A stretch of 64,000 nucleotides of DNA, taken from contig NZ_BSTS01000024.1 in assembly GCF_030269665.1 (NCBI RefSeq), positions 34,443 to 98,442 of the forward strand, written 5' to 3'. The position numbers and the translations under genes are program-made. The notes beneath the pieces were generated by a model. The model was not told the DNA's origin. It saw only the letters and a list, made by a program, of their open reading frames with translations, and did no database searches. How positions within the stretch are numbered: position 1 is the first letter of the stretch; every line of letters starts with the position of its first letter. The stretch comes from Actinomycetospora sp. NBRC 106375 (lineage in GTDB: Bacteria > Actinomycetota > Actinomycetes > Mycobacteriales > Pseudonocardiaceae). Of this stretch, positions 9,637 to 17,234 are shown in pieces.

Positions 9637-10315
9637 CCCCGCCCCGCCACAGCGCGACCGACACCGCGAGCAGCCACACGCACCACACGACGTAGCCCGC
9701 GAAGTTCGTCAGTCGCGCGAGGTCGACGCCGAGCGGGACGAGCACGCCGGTCGCGACGAGGGCGGCCGCGACGCACCCGGACACCGCGAGCCACCGGGCG
9801 AACCCGACCGCGACGAGCACGGTGAACACGGCGGTGAGCGCGTAGCCGAGGGTCTCGCCGATCATCTGACCGAGCCAGAAACCGAGCAGCTCGAACGTGT
9901 GCTGCGCCGACGCGCTCCCGTCGCGGGCGAGCCCCGGCACGAGCAGCACCCACCGCGACAGGCCGACGACCTGGACCACCGCCGCCGCGATCCCGACCAC
10001 CGTGATCCAGCGGCCCCGCGTCCCGCCGGCGAGGCGCCCGAGCGCGACGGCCGCCGGCGCCAGCAGGGCGGCGCCGACGACGAGCACACCGAACCAGGCG
10101 CTGACGGCACCCTGGTGCTGGCGGTGGAGCGCGAGGACCGCCTCGGTGGGTTCCGCCAGGACCTGCGGGTAGTGGAACACCGAGCCCAGCGCGGTGAACC
10201 CGGCCGCCGCGAGCAGCGCGGCCGCCGTGAGCGAGACGGCGGCGAGCCGTCGCAGGCGGGTGGTCGACGCCGGCGTCGGGGTCGTCGTGGCGGCGGTGGT
10301 GCGGAGGTCGGGCAT
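9587..10315 (-). CDS. Six-to-seven-TM membrane protein (DUF4386-like)
   Basis: A 242-residue protein with an N-terminal RLRRLAAVSLTAAALLAAAGFTALG helix and about six further hydrophobic helices separated by short loops, resembling the small DUF4386-type integral membrane proteins of unknown function. ATG 10315 is preceded by AGGAG at a good distance. Its 3' end overlaps the end of pmt by 50 bp on the other strand. It is divergent from the SARP regulator, and the direct GCTGACG repeats lie between them, so it may be a target of that regulator (inference). Confidence 0.65.
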   Translation of the reverse strand: MPDLRTTAATTTPTPASTTRLRRLAAVSLTAAALLAAAGFTALGSVFHYPQVLAEPTEAVLALHRQHQGAVSAWFGVLVVGAALLAPAAVALGRLAGGTRGRWITVVGIAAAVVQVVGLSRWVLLVPGLARDGSASAQHTFELLGFWLGQMIGETLGYALTAVFTVLVAVGFARWLAVSGCVAAALVATGVLVPLGVDLARLTNFAGYVVWCVWLLAVSVALWRGGVTSRTAATAPRSTGPR

Positions 10316-10364
10316 CGGGTCAGCTCCTGTCGGTCGGTGCGAGGGCCACACCGTCACGCAGAGC

Positions 10365-10425
10365 GCTGACGGGACGCTGACGACGGCGCTGACGGCTGCT
10401 GACGGTGCCCGATCCGGCCTACGCT
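10365..10425 (+). promoter_or_regulatory. SARP-type direct heptamer repeats plus -10 box
   Basis: Four exact GCTGACG heptamers start at 10365, 10376, 10388 and 10398, one helical turn apart. A TACGCT -10 box at 10420-10425 lies 6 nt before the regulator's GTG. Direct heptamers about 11 bp apart overlapping the -35 region are the known arrangement of SARP binding sites. Confidence 0.65.
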
Positions 10426-10431
10426 GCTCAC

Positions 10432-13359
10432 GTGCTGTCGATCGCCCTGCTCGGACCCGTCGAGGTCCGCCGGGACGGTGAGCTGCTGGCGGTGCCGGCC
10501 GGGCGGACCACCGAGGTCCTGGTCCGCCTCGCCCTCGACGCCGGGCGCACGGTGCGGGCGGAGCAGATCCGCGACGAGCTCTGGGACGGGGCCGGCGCCA
10601 ACACCCTGCAGTCCAAGGTGTCGCAGCTGCGGCGCGCGCTCGGCGACGCCGCGCTCGTGGCCCACGACCACGGCGGCTACCGCCTCGCGCTCGACCCCGA
10701 CCGCGTGGACGTGACCGCCGTGCGGCGCCGCGCGGAGCAGGTGGCCGCGGCCCGGGCGGCCGGCGACACGGAGGCCGTGCACGACCACGCGGCGCGGGCC
10801 CTCGCGCTCTTCCGCGGCGACGTCCTGACCGGCGCCGGCGACGCGGCCTGGCTCGCGCCGCACCGCCGGCGCCTCGAGGAGCTGCGCCTCGGGCTCGTCG
10901 AGGACCACCTCACCGCCCGGGTCGCGCTCGGCGCCGGCGGCGAGGTCGTCGGCGAGCTCGAGGAGCTGACCGCGCGGCACCCGCTGCGCGAGGGGCTGTG
11001 GGCCGCGCTCGTCACCGCCCTCTACCGCGCGGGCCGGCAGGCCGACGCGCTCGCGGCGTACCGGCGGGTGCGCCGCCGGCTGGTCGACGACCTCGGCGTC
11101 GATCCCGGGCCGGGCCTGCGACGCCTCGAGGAGCAGATCCTCGCCCAGAACGCCGCGCTGGCCGGGCTGGAGGCCTCCGCGGCCCCGGACCTGCGGCCGG
11201 GCAACCTCCCGCCCCGCGCCCCCGGTCCGGTCGGGCGGGCGACGGAGACGGCGGCGATCCGGGCGCGCCTCGACGAGCACCCGCTCGTGACCGTCGTCGG
11301 CCCGGCCGGGGTCGGCAAGACGAGGACCGCTCTCGCGGTCGCGGCGGATCTCGAGGCACCGGGCGGGGTGTGGCTCGTCCGGCTCGACGGCATCGCCGAC
11401 CCTGCGGCGGTCCCGTCCGCGGTGGCCGCGACGCTCGGTGTCCCGGCGGCGGATCTCGAGGCGCACCTGGCCGGCTCCCCCGCCGTGCTGCTGCTCGACA
11501 ACGCCGAGCACCTCCTGGACGCGGTGGCCGCCCTGGCCGATCGCCTGCTCGCCCGGGCGTCCCGGGTGCGCCTGCTCGTCACCAGCCAGGCGCCGCTGGG
11601 CGTCGAGGCGGAGAGCGTGGTCCCCCTCGACCCGCTGCCCCCGGCGGACGCGGCGGCGCTCTTCGCGGCCCGTGCGGCGCGGCTGCCGCGGCCGGTCGTC
11701 CTCGACGACGGCGACGACACGGTGGTCCGCCTCTGCCGGACCCTCGACGGGCTGCCCCTGGCCATCGAGCTGGCTGCGGCGCGCCTGACGACGCTGTCGG
11801 TCCCCGAGATCGCCCGCCGTCTCGACGACCGGTTCGGCCTGCTGCGCGACCCGACGAGCCGGGCCCCCGCACGCCGGCGGGCCCTGGTCGACGCGATCGC
11901 CTGGAGCCACGACCTGCTCGACGACCCGGACCGCCGCGGGCTGTGGGCGCTCGCCGTCTTCGCGGAGGGCGCGCCGCTGCCGGCCGCCGAGCACGTCCTC
12001 GCCGCCCTCGACGTCCCCGGCGCGCTCGACGTCCTCGGCAGGCTCGTCGCGCGCTCGCTGGTCGGCGTCGACGTCGGCGCCGACGGGGAGGTCCGCTATC
12101 GGCTGCTCGACAGCATCCGCGCCTTCGCCCGCGACCGGCTCGCCGAAGCCGGCCTGGCCGACGCCGCGGCCGCCGCGCACGCCGCGTGGTTCGCGGCGAC
12201 CGCGGAGAGCCAGGCGCTGGCCGTCCGCGGCCCCGGCCAGCCCGCGTGCCTCGTCACCGCTCGTGCCGAGCGCGCCAACGTCGACGCCGCCCTGGACCGG
12301 TGCGCCGCCCACGACCCGCGCCAGGGCCTCCGGATCGCCGTCGGGTTCGGGTGGACGTGGGTCGTGCTCGGCGACGGCGCCGCCGGCGCGGCACGGCTCC
12401 GCCGAGCGCTCGGTGCGGTCGAGGCGGTCGGGGCGGTCGAGGCGGTCGGGGCGGTCGAGGCCGTCGGGGACCCACCCGACGAGCTCGTCGTGGACGCGCT
12501 CCTGCTCGCCGGCTGGCTCGAGGCCTCCGCGGGCGACGTCCACCGCGCCGAGGGCGAGCTCGACCGCGCGCTGGCCCTGGCCGGGGGCGACGGCCCTCGC
12601 CACACCGACGCCCGCCGGCACCGGGCGTTCCTGCGCATCCAGCAGGGCCGCCCGCACGACGTCCGCACCGAGGCGGACGCGGCCGTCGACGGCGCCCGGC
12701 GGGAGGGACGGTCCTGGGAGACCGCGGCGGCCCTGGTCCTCGCGGCCTACGGGTCGATCATGCTCGGCGACACGGCGGAGGCGACGCGGGCGGCCGAGGA
12801 GGCGCTCGGGATGCTCGAGCCGCTCGGGGATCCGTGGGGGCTGGTGCACGCGCGCGGGATGCTCGCGACGATCGCCGGGGCGCAGGGTCGCCTCGACGAC
12901 GCCGCGGACGCGCTGGCCGGGCTGGCCGCCGACAGCGAGCGGCAGGGCTTCGCAGGCCAGGCGGCGCTGCACCTCACCCGTCTCGGCGGGGTCGAGCAGC
13001 AGCGCGGCCGACCCGACGCCGCCGTCGCCGTCCTCGACCGTGCCCTCGCCGCCGCCCGGCGCAGCGGCGACCCGCGCGTGGCGGCCACCGCGCGGACCAC
13101 CCTCGCCCGCGCGCTGCACGACGCCGGCGACGACGTCGTCGCCCTGGCGCTGCTCGAGCAGAGCGACCGCTGGTACCGCGCCGCGGGCGGGGGCGAGGGC
13201 GCGCTGCTGACGCGGTGCCTGCTGGCCGTGCTGACCGGCGCGCACGACCGGCTCGTGGCCCTGCGGGACGAGGCATGGGCCGCCGGCGACGCGGAGGCCG
13301 AGGCCGTGGTGGGTGCCGCGCTCCCCGAGGACGTCGTCAGGGCGCCCGGCGGGCCGTGA
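10432..13359 (+). CDS. AfsR/SARP-family regulator (winged helix-BTAD-NB-ARC-TPR)
   Basis: A 975-residue regulator. Residues 1-95 form the OmpR-like DNA-binding domain (ALLGPVEVRRDGE to LSQLRRALG/YRLAL), 100-245 the bacterial transcriptional activation domain, then an STAND-type ATPase with Walker A GPAGVGKT near 290 and VLLLDNAEHLLD as Walker B, and a TPR-like helical C-terminus. Such proteins activate secondary-metabolism or stress genes in actinomycetes. GTG 10432 is preferred over GTG 10405 because family homology begins there and a -10 box sits 6 nt upstream. A three-copy 18-bp tandem repeat (12415-12468) encodes AVEAVG repeats. No biosynthetic cluster adjoins, so its targets are probably the divergent membrane gene, itself, or distant genes. 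Confidence 0.85.
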   Translation: MLSIALLGPVEVRRDGELLAVPAGRTTEVLVRLALDAGRTVRAEQIRDELWDGAGANTLQSKVSQLRRALGDAALVAHDHGGYRLALDPDRVDVTAVRRRAEQVAAARAAGDTEAVHDHAARALALFRGDVLTGAGDAAWLAPHRRRLEELRLGLVEDHLTARVALGAGGEVVGELEELTARHPLREGLWAALVTALYRAGRQADALAAYRRVRRRLVDDLGVDPGPGLRRLEEQILAQNAALAGLEASAAPDLRPGNLPPRAPGPVGRATETAAIRARLDEHPLVTVVGPAGVGKTRTALAVAADLEAPGGVWLVRLDGIADPAAVPSAVAATLGVPAADLEAHLAGSPAVLLLDNAEHLLDAVAALADRLLARASRVRLLVTSQAPLGVEAESVVPLDPLPPADAAALFAARAARLPRPVVLDDGDDTVVRLCRTLDGLPLAIELAAARLTTLSVPEIARRLDDRFGLLRDPTSRAPARRRALVDAIAWSHDLLDDPDRRGLWALAVFAEGAPLPAAEHVLAALDVPGALDVLGRLVARSLVGVDVGADGEVRYRLLDSIRAFARDRLAEAGLADAAAAAHAAWFAATAESQALAVRGPGQPACLVTARAERANVDAALDRCAAHDPRQGLRIAVGFGWTWVVLGDGAAGAARLRRALGAVEAVGAVEAVGAVEAVGDPPDELVVDALLLAGWLEASAGDVHRAEGELDRALALAGGDGPRHTDARRHRAFLRIQQGRPHDVRTEADAAVDGARREGRSWETAAALVLAAYGSIMLGDTAEATRAAEEALGMLEPLGDPWGLVHARGMLATIAGAQGRLDDAADALAGLAADSERQGFAGQAALHLTRLGGVEQQRGRPDAAVAVLDRALAAARRSGDPRVAATARTTLARALHDAGDDVVALALLEQSDRWYRAAGGGEGALLTRCLLAVLTGAHDRLVALRDEAWAAGDAEAEAVVGAALPEDVVRAPGGP
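12415..12468 (+). repeat. Three 18-bp tandem repeats inside the SARP gene
   Basis: The unit GCGGTCGAGGCGGTCGGG occurs three times (the last with one change), encoding AVEAVG in frame between TPR-like helices. Such repeats can slip without shifting the frame. Confidence 0.8.
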
Positions 13360-14188
13360 CGAGCCAGGCCGCGGACCCGAGCACGACGCCGTCCGGGCCC
13401 GCGTGGGCGCGCAGGGTCGCGCGGAGGGTTTCCGACCGGCGGTCCGCCTCGTCCGGGGTGAGCCCCTCGAGCAGCCAACCGAGCAGGCCCAGGACGAAGG
13501 CGTGGGCCTCGTCGGCGTCGCGCCCGTAGACCTCGGGCTCGGCGACGCCGTCGAGCGCGACGTCGACGAAGCCCGCGCCCTCGAGCAGGGTGTGCACGTG
13601 GTCGGGGTCGCTCAGGGAGAACGGCCCGGGCTGCCCGGCCGGCGACGGCGGGGGCGGCTGACCGGCGAGGTCGCGGACGAAGGTCACGAACCACTCGTTG
13701 ACCGCGGCGGCCTGCCACGTCAGCAGCGTGAGCCGGCCGCCGGGACGCAGGGCACGGGCGAGGTTCGCGAACGCCGCGTCGGGCCGGCCGAAGAACATCG
13801 CGCCGGTCCGGCTGACGACCGCGTCGAACCCGCCAGTGGCGAAGGGGTGCACCTGCGCGTCGGCGCGGGCGAACGACGCGTTCGCGAGACCGTCGGCCGC
13901 GGCCCTGGCCCGCGCGACGTCGATCATGCGCGAGGAGAGGTCGATGCCGAGCGCCGTGCCCGCGGGCGCCGCCCGGGCCGCGGCCCGCGTGGTCAGGCCC
14001 GTACCGCACCCGACGTCGAGCACCCGGTGGTCGGCCTCGATCCCGGCGGCCGCCTGGAACGCGGGTTGGTAGCCCGCCAGGGCCGCGTCGAACCGGTCGG
14101 CGTGCGTCGCCCAGTAGCCGCCCTCGCGGCCGTCCCAGGCCTCGGCCTGCGCGGTGTTGGTCGGGTCGATGGTCAGGGTGGTGGTCAT
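13337..14188 (-). CDS. Class I SAM-dependent methyltransferase
   Basis: A 283-residue small-molecule methyltransferase. The SAM-binding motif I VLDVGCGTGLTTRAAA is at about 55-70, with GIDLSSRMIDVARARA and FDAVVSRTGAMFF following as motifs II/III, typical of ubiquinone/menaquinone-type (UbiE-like) enzymes. Its C-terminus overlaps the end of the SARP gene by 23 bp. It is divergent from the PadR gene, and a 19-bp operator lies between them, so it is most likely the gene controlled by that repressor. The acceptor substrate is unknown. Confidence 0.8.
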   Translation of the reverse strand: MTTTLTIDPTNTAQAEAWDGREGGYWATHADRFDAALAGYQPAFQAAAGIEADHRVLDVGCGTGLTTRAAARAAPAGTALGIDLSSRMIDVARARAAADGLANASFARADAQVHPFATGGFDAVVSRTGAMFFGRPDAAFANLARALRPGGRLTLLTWQAAAVNEWFVTFVRDLAGQPPPPSPAGQPGPFSLSDPDHVHTLLEGAGFVDVALDGVAEPEVYGRDADEAHAFVLGLLGWLLEGLTPDEADRRSETLRATLRAHAGPDGVVLGSAAWLVTARRAP

Positions 14189-14200
14189 TCCGATCCTCCG

Positions 14201-14219
14201 ATACTCTCTTTGGGAGTAT
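14201..14219. promoter_or_regulatory. Palindromic operator for the PadR-type repressor
   Basis: ATACTC and GAGTAT are perfect inverted arms around a 7-nt spacer, located between the divergent methyltransferase and padR starts. PadR-family repressors commonly bind this kind of short palindrome in their own divergent promoter; the pairing here is an inference from position. Confidence 0.6.
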
Positions 14220-14242
14220 GAGAGTCGTCCCCAGGGGAGTAC

Positions 14243-14863
14243 GTGTCAAGCCCACGCCTGACCAGTACGTCGTTCGCCGTGCTCGGGCTGCTCGCGGTGC
14301 GGTCCTGGAGCACCTACGAGCTCACCCAGCAGATGGACCGCAGCCTCGGCCGGATGTGGCCGCGTGCGACGAGCAAGCTCTACGAGGAGCCGAAGAAGCT
14401 CGTCGCGGCGGGGTTCGCCGCCGCCGAGACCGAGGCCGTCGGACGCCGCCCGCGCACCGTCTACTCGATCACCGAGGAGGGCCGGACCGCGCTCGCGCGC
14501 TGGCTGGCCGAGCCCGGCGACGGCCCCGTCGTCGAGTTCGAGCAGCTGGTCAAGCTCACCTTCGCCGAGCACGGCACGCGCGAGGACGCCCGGCGCACCG
14601 TCGCCGCCGCGCGGGCCTGGGCGCAGGAGCGCAACGCCGAGAACCTCCTCGCCGCGCGCCAGTACGCCGCCGGCGAGGGCCCGTTCCAGGACCGCGCGGC
14701 CCAGACGATGCTCGCGGGCGCGTTCTTCACCGAGCTCTACGCCACGGTGGCGCGGTGGGCCGACTGGGCCGACGAGCAGATCGCCGCGTGGCCCGAGGAC
14801 CCGGCGCAGGCGACCGCCGACCCGGACCAGCTGGAGGAGATCGCGCGGCGCGCCGACTGGTGA
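14243..14863 (+). CDS. PadR-family transcriptional regulator
   Basis: A 206-residue regulator with the N-terminal winged helix (LTSTSFAVLGLLAVRSWSTYELTQQM, then LYEEPKKLVAAGFAAAE and RPRTVYSITEEGRTAL) and a long alpha-helical C-terminal dimerisation domain, as in the larger PadR subgroup (Vir-type). The GTG start follows AGGGGAG. It is divergent from the methyltransferase around a perfect palindrome. The effector is unknown; phenolics or drugs are common for the family. Confidence 0.85.
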   Translation: MSSPRLTSTSFAVLGLLAVRSWSTYELTQQMDRSLGRMWPRATSKLYEEPKKLVAAGFAAAETEAVGRRPRTVYSITEEGRTALARWLAEPGDGPVVEFEQLVKLTFAEHGTREDARRTVAAARAWAQERNAENLLAARQYAAGEGPFQDRAAQTMLAGAFFTELYATVARWADWADEQIAAWPEDPAQATADPDQLEEIARRADW

Positions 14864-14877
14864 GCCGGGAGACAGGG

Positions 14878-14950
14878 TGGAGCTGAGGGGAATCGAACCC
14901 CTGACCTACTCGATGCGAACGAGTCGCGCTACCAACTGCGCCACAGCCCC
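14878..14950 (-). tRNA. tRNA-Ala (anticodon CGC)
   Basis: On the minus strand a 73-nt cloverleaf can be drawn. The acceptor GGGGCTG pairs with CAGCTCC, the D arm contains AGTTGGTA, the anticodon stem ACTCG/CGAGT holds loop TTCGCAT (anticodon CGC, reading GCG alanine codons), and the T arm is GGGG-TTCGATT-CCCC. The discriminator is A and no CCA is encoded. It lies between padR and glpR. Confidence 0.95.
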
Positions 14951-15013
14951 TGGTGCGGCGCCAACTCTAGCAACGCCGCCGATCGCCGTCCGACGGCGGG
15001 TCAGGCCCTCGTG

Positions 15014-16315
15014 TCAGGCGCCGGCCGCCCGGCGGTAGCCGTAGCTGCGCTCGCCGTCGAGGTCGTGGAACGCGGGGTCGTCGTCGGTGTCGTCGACGAG
15101 CTCGAGGTCCTCGGGCACCGGCGGCGGGGGCGTGCGCGGCGCCGCCCAGCGGGGCGCCTCGTCGTGGTCGTGATGGTCGTCGCGACCGCTCCGCGCCGCG
15201 GGCACCCGCCGCGTGTCCTCCTCGCCCGGGTGGTCGTCGAGCTCGTCGTCGGCGTAGGCGGCCTCGTAGTCCCCGTCGATCCAGTCGGCCTCGTCCTCGC
15301 GGGCCGCGGCCATGCGGGCCTCGTGCTCGGCCTGGCGCACCCGGCGGGCCTCGAGCGCCCGGCGCTCGCCGGAGAGGCGGGCCGCGCGGCGGGCGCGGAC
15401 CTCCTCGTCGATGCGCGTCTGACGGCGCAGGAAGATCAGGTAGCCGACCAGGATGACGTCGGCGGCGGCGTGCAGCCACCACATCGCGCTGGAGACCACC
15501 AGCGCCGCGAGCGCCGAGAGCACCGCGACCGCGATGAGGCCGAGCGCGATCCGCTGCCGGAACGCGTAGCGCGCCTGGGCCGCGGCCGCCGCCGCGTCGG
15601 CGTCGAACCCGCCGCGGCCGGGCCGGTACGGGCGCAGCTCCCGCGAGACGGTCTCGGCGTCCTCGAGGTCCTCGAGGTCCTCGAGGTCCTCGAGGTCCTC
15701 GAGGTCCTCGTCGTCGTAGCGGTCGTCGAACTCGTCGAGGTCGTCGTCGTACCCGCCGTCGATGTCGCACCGGCCGTCCCCGTCGTACCGGTCGTCCCCG
15801 TCGTACCGGTCGTCGTGGTCGTCCCGGTCGTCAAACTCGTCGACGTCCGGGGCGCGGCGCGGCAGGACCCGCTCGCGGCCGGCCGGGCGCTCGTCGGCCC
15901 CGGCCTCGTCGCCGTCGTCGTCCCCGTCGTCGAGCCCGCCGGCGAGATCGGTGTGGACGTCCGTGTCCAGGTCGCTGTCCAGGTCGCCGCGGTCGGCATC
16001 GAGGTCGAGCTCGGCGTCGAGGGCCTCGGGCGTCTCGTCGTCACGCTCGGCGAGCGTCGTCCCGGCCGTGCCCGCGACCCGGCCCGTCGACCCGGAGCCC
16101 GCCGCGGCGCGCTCGCCGCCACTGCGGCCCGTCGTCTGCGCAGTCGTCACGGCGACCTCCTCGATCAGGGGTGCGCCGGCCGTCCGCGGCAGCACCCGGG
16201 CGCTCAGGTCGGCCTCGGCGGGACGCGGGACCATCTGGCGGCGGCGGGCGACCACGGGGACCAGCACGACCAGCCACGCCAGGACCAGGGCTGCGAACAC
16301 GACCGAGCTCGGCAC
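15014..16315 (-). CDS. glpR: GlpR/SepX-like membrane receptor of gephyrin-like Glp
   Basis: A 433-residue protein with an N-terminal membrane helix (SSVVFAALVLAWLVVLVPVVARRR), a very acidic central region of about 200 residues (runs of Asp/Glu, including five LED repeats from 9-bp tandem repeats), and two further hydrophobic segments (about 250-300) before a charged tail. The topology, the RRRQMVPRP motif after the first helix and the location two genes from glp match the actinobacterial membrane receptor known as GlpR in Corynebacterium and SepX in Streptomyces, which links Glp and FtsZ at the division septum. The GTG at 16315 has GGGAGG upstream; another GTG lies five codons earlier. It corresponds to the Rv0996 position in M. 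tuberculosis. The acidic linker appears unusually long and repetitive. Confidence 0.78.
   Translation of the reverse strand: MPSSVVFAALVLAWLVVLVPVVARRRQMVPRPAEADLSARVLPRTAGAPLIEEVAVTTAQTTGRSGGERAAAGSGSTGRVAGTAGTTLAERDDETPEALDAELDLDADRGDLDSDLDTDVHTDLAGGLDDGDDDGDEAGADERPAGRERVLPRRAPDVDEFDDRDDHDDRYDGDDRYDGDGRCDIDGGYDDDLDEFDDRYDDEDLEDLEDLEDLEDLEDAETVSRELRPYRPGRGGFDADAAAAAAQARYAFRQRIALGLIAVAVLSALAALVVSSAMWWLHAAADVILVGYLIFLRRQTRIDEEVRARRAARLSGERRALEARRVRQAEHEARMAAAREDEADWIDGDYEAAYADDELDDHPGEEDTRRVPAARSGRDDHHDHDEAPRWAAPRTPPPPVPEDLELVDDTDDDPAFHDLDGERSYGYRRAAGA
15661..15705. repeat. Five 9-bp tandem repeats in glpR
   Basis: CCTCGAGGT is repeated five times head to tail, encoding Leu-Glu-Asp triplets in the acidic linker. 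Copy number could vary in frame. Confidence 0.85.
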
Positions 16316-16372
16316 CCGCAGACCTCCCACCGGGACGACCGCGACGACCGGATCCGGAGCGTCGCAGCCGCC

Positions 16373-16378
16373 ACGCTA
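16373..16378 (-). promoter_or_regulatory. Possible -10 box of glpR
   Basis: TAGCGT on the minus strand lies about 57 nt upstream of the glpR GTG and would leave a leader of about 50 nt carrying the GGGAGG ribosome site. No clear -35 is visible. Confidence 0.3.
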
Positions 16379-16541
16379 GCCACACGAGTCCCTCGCGCCC
16401 CGTAGCGACATCGGCGTGTCGTGTGCGAGCGGTGACGTCACCCCTCCAGTGGGGGAACCTCGTCCACCGGGGTCGGCCTGCGTATGCCACTCGACCGGGG
16501 GTCAGGTCAAGGGTTGAGACTGGGCCATGTGGGTGCGGGCC

Positions 16542-17213
16542 TCACGCCCGCTCGGCCAGACCCGCGCGCAGCAGCCGGGCGACCAGGCCGTCGGGCAGGA
16601 CGTCCTCCTCGGTCACGGCGAGGACGAGGTGGTCGCGCCAGTCGCCGTCGACCTCCAGGTAGCGCCGCAACAGGCCCTCCTCGCGGAAGCCGAGCTTGGC
16701 GAGGACCCGCCGGCTGCGGGCGTTCTCGGGACGCACGGTCGCCTCGATGCGGTGCAGGCCGACGCGGGCGAAACAGTGGTCGACGGCCAGTGCGACGGCC
16801 GCGGTCGCGGCTCCCCCGCCGGCGACGTGCGCGGACACCCAGTAGCCGACGTAGGCCGAGAGCAGCGGCTCCCGGACCACGTTGCCGATGACGACCTGGC
16901 CGGCGAACTCGCCGTCCACGAGCAGCGTGAACGGGAGGGCCTGGCCGGCACGCCCCATCGAGCGCAGCGCGCTCCAGCGCGCGGGCCACTCGATGAGCGC
17001 GTTCCGCTCGGCCCACGGCCCCGGCAGCGTCGGCTCCCACGGGGCGAGGTGCTCCTCGTCGCGCAGGCGCGTCCGCGACCACGCCGCCCCGTCGCGCAGG
17101 CGCACCGGGCGCAGGCTCACGACGCCGGCCGGCACCCGCAGGTCGCGGGTGCGCGCCGGCCAGCCGGGGTGGCGCCCGGTCGGCCGGGCCCCGCCCCACG
17201 GGGCACGGGTCAC
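16542..17213 (-). CDS. rimJ: GNAT-family acetyltransferase (RimJ-like)
   Basis: A 223-residue N-acetyltransferase of the RimJ/RimL subgroup, which acetylates N-terminal amines of proteins using acetyl-CoA. Recognisable are VSLRPVRLRDGAAW, the strand VGYWVSAHVAGGGAATAAVALAV that carries the acetyl-CoA loop, and the C-terminal RIEATVRPENARSRRVLAKLGF. It lies 21 bp after glp on the same strand, and the same moeA1-rimJ order occurs at Rv0994-Rv0995. The real target in actinobacteria is not established. Confidence 0.85.
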   Translation of the reverse strand: MTRAPWGGARPTGRHPGWPARTRDLRVPAGVVSLRPVRLRDGAAWSRTRLRDEEHLAPWEPTLPGPWAERNALIEWPARWSALRSMGRAGQALPFTLLVDGEFAGQVVIGNVVREPLLSAYVGYWVSAHVAGGGAATAAVALAVDHCFARVGLHRIEATVRPENARSRRVLAKLGFREEGLLRRYLEVDGDWRDHLVLAVTEEDVLPDGLVARLLRAGLAERA

Positions 17214-17234
17214 GCGCTGGATCCTCTCCCCGCG

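Noticed and set aside
10354..13245. 963-codon open frame opposite the SARP gene
   Set aside because: Arg-rich, no domains, mirrors third-position GC of the real gene.
15661..15705. CRISPR-like repeat
   Set aside because: It is a coding 9-bp tandem repeat without spacers; no CRISPR array or cas gene was found in the window.
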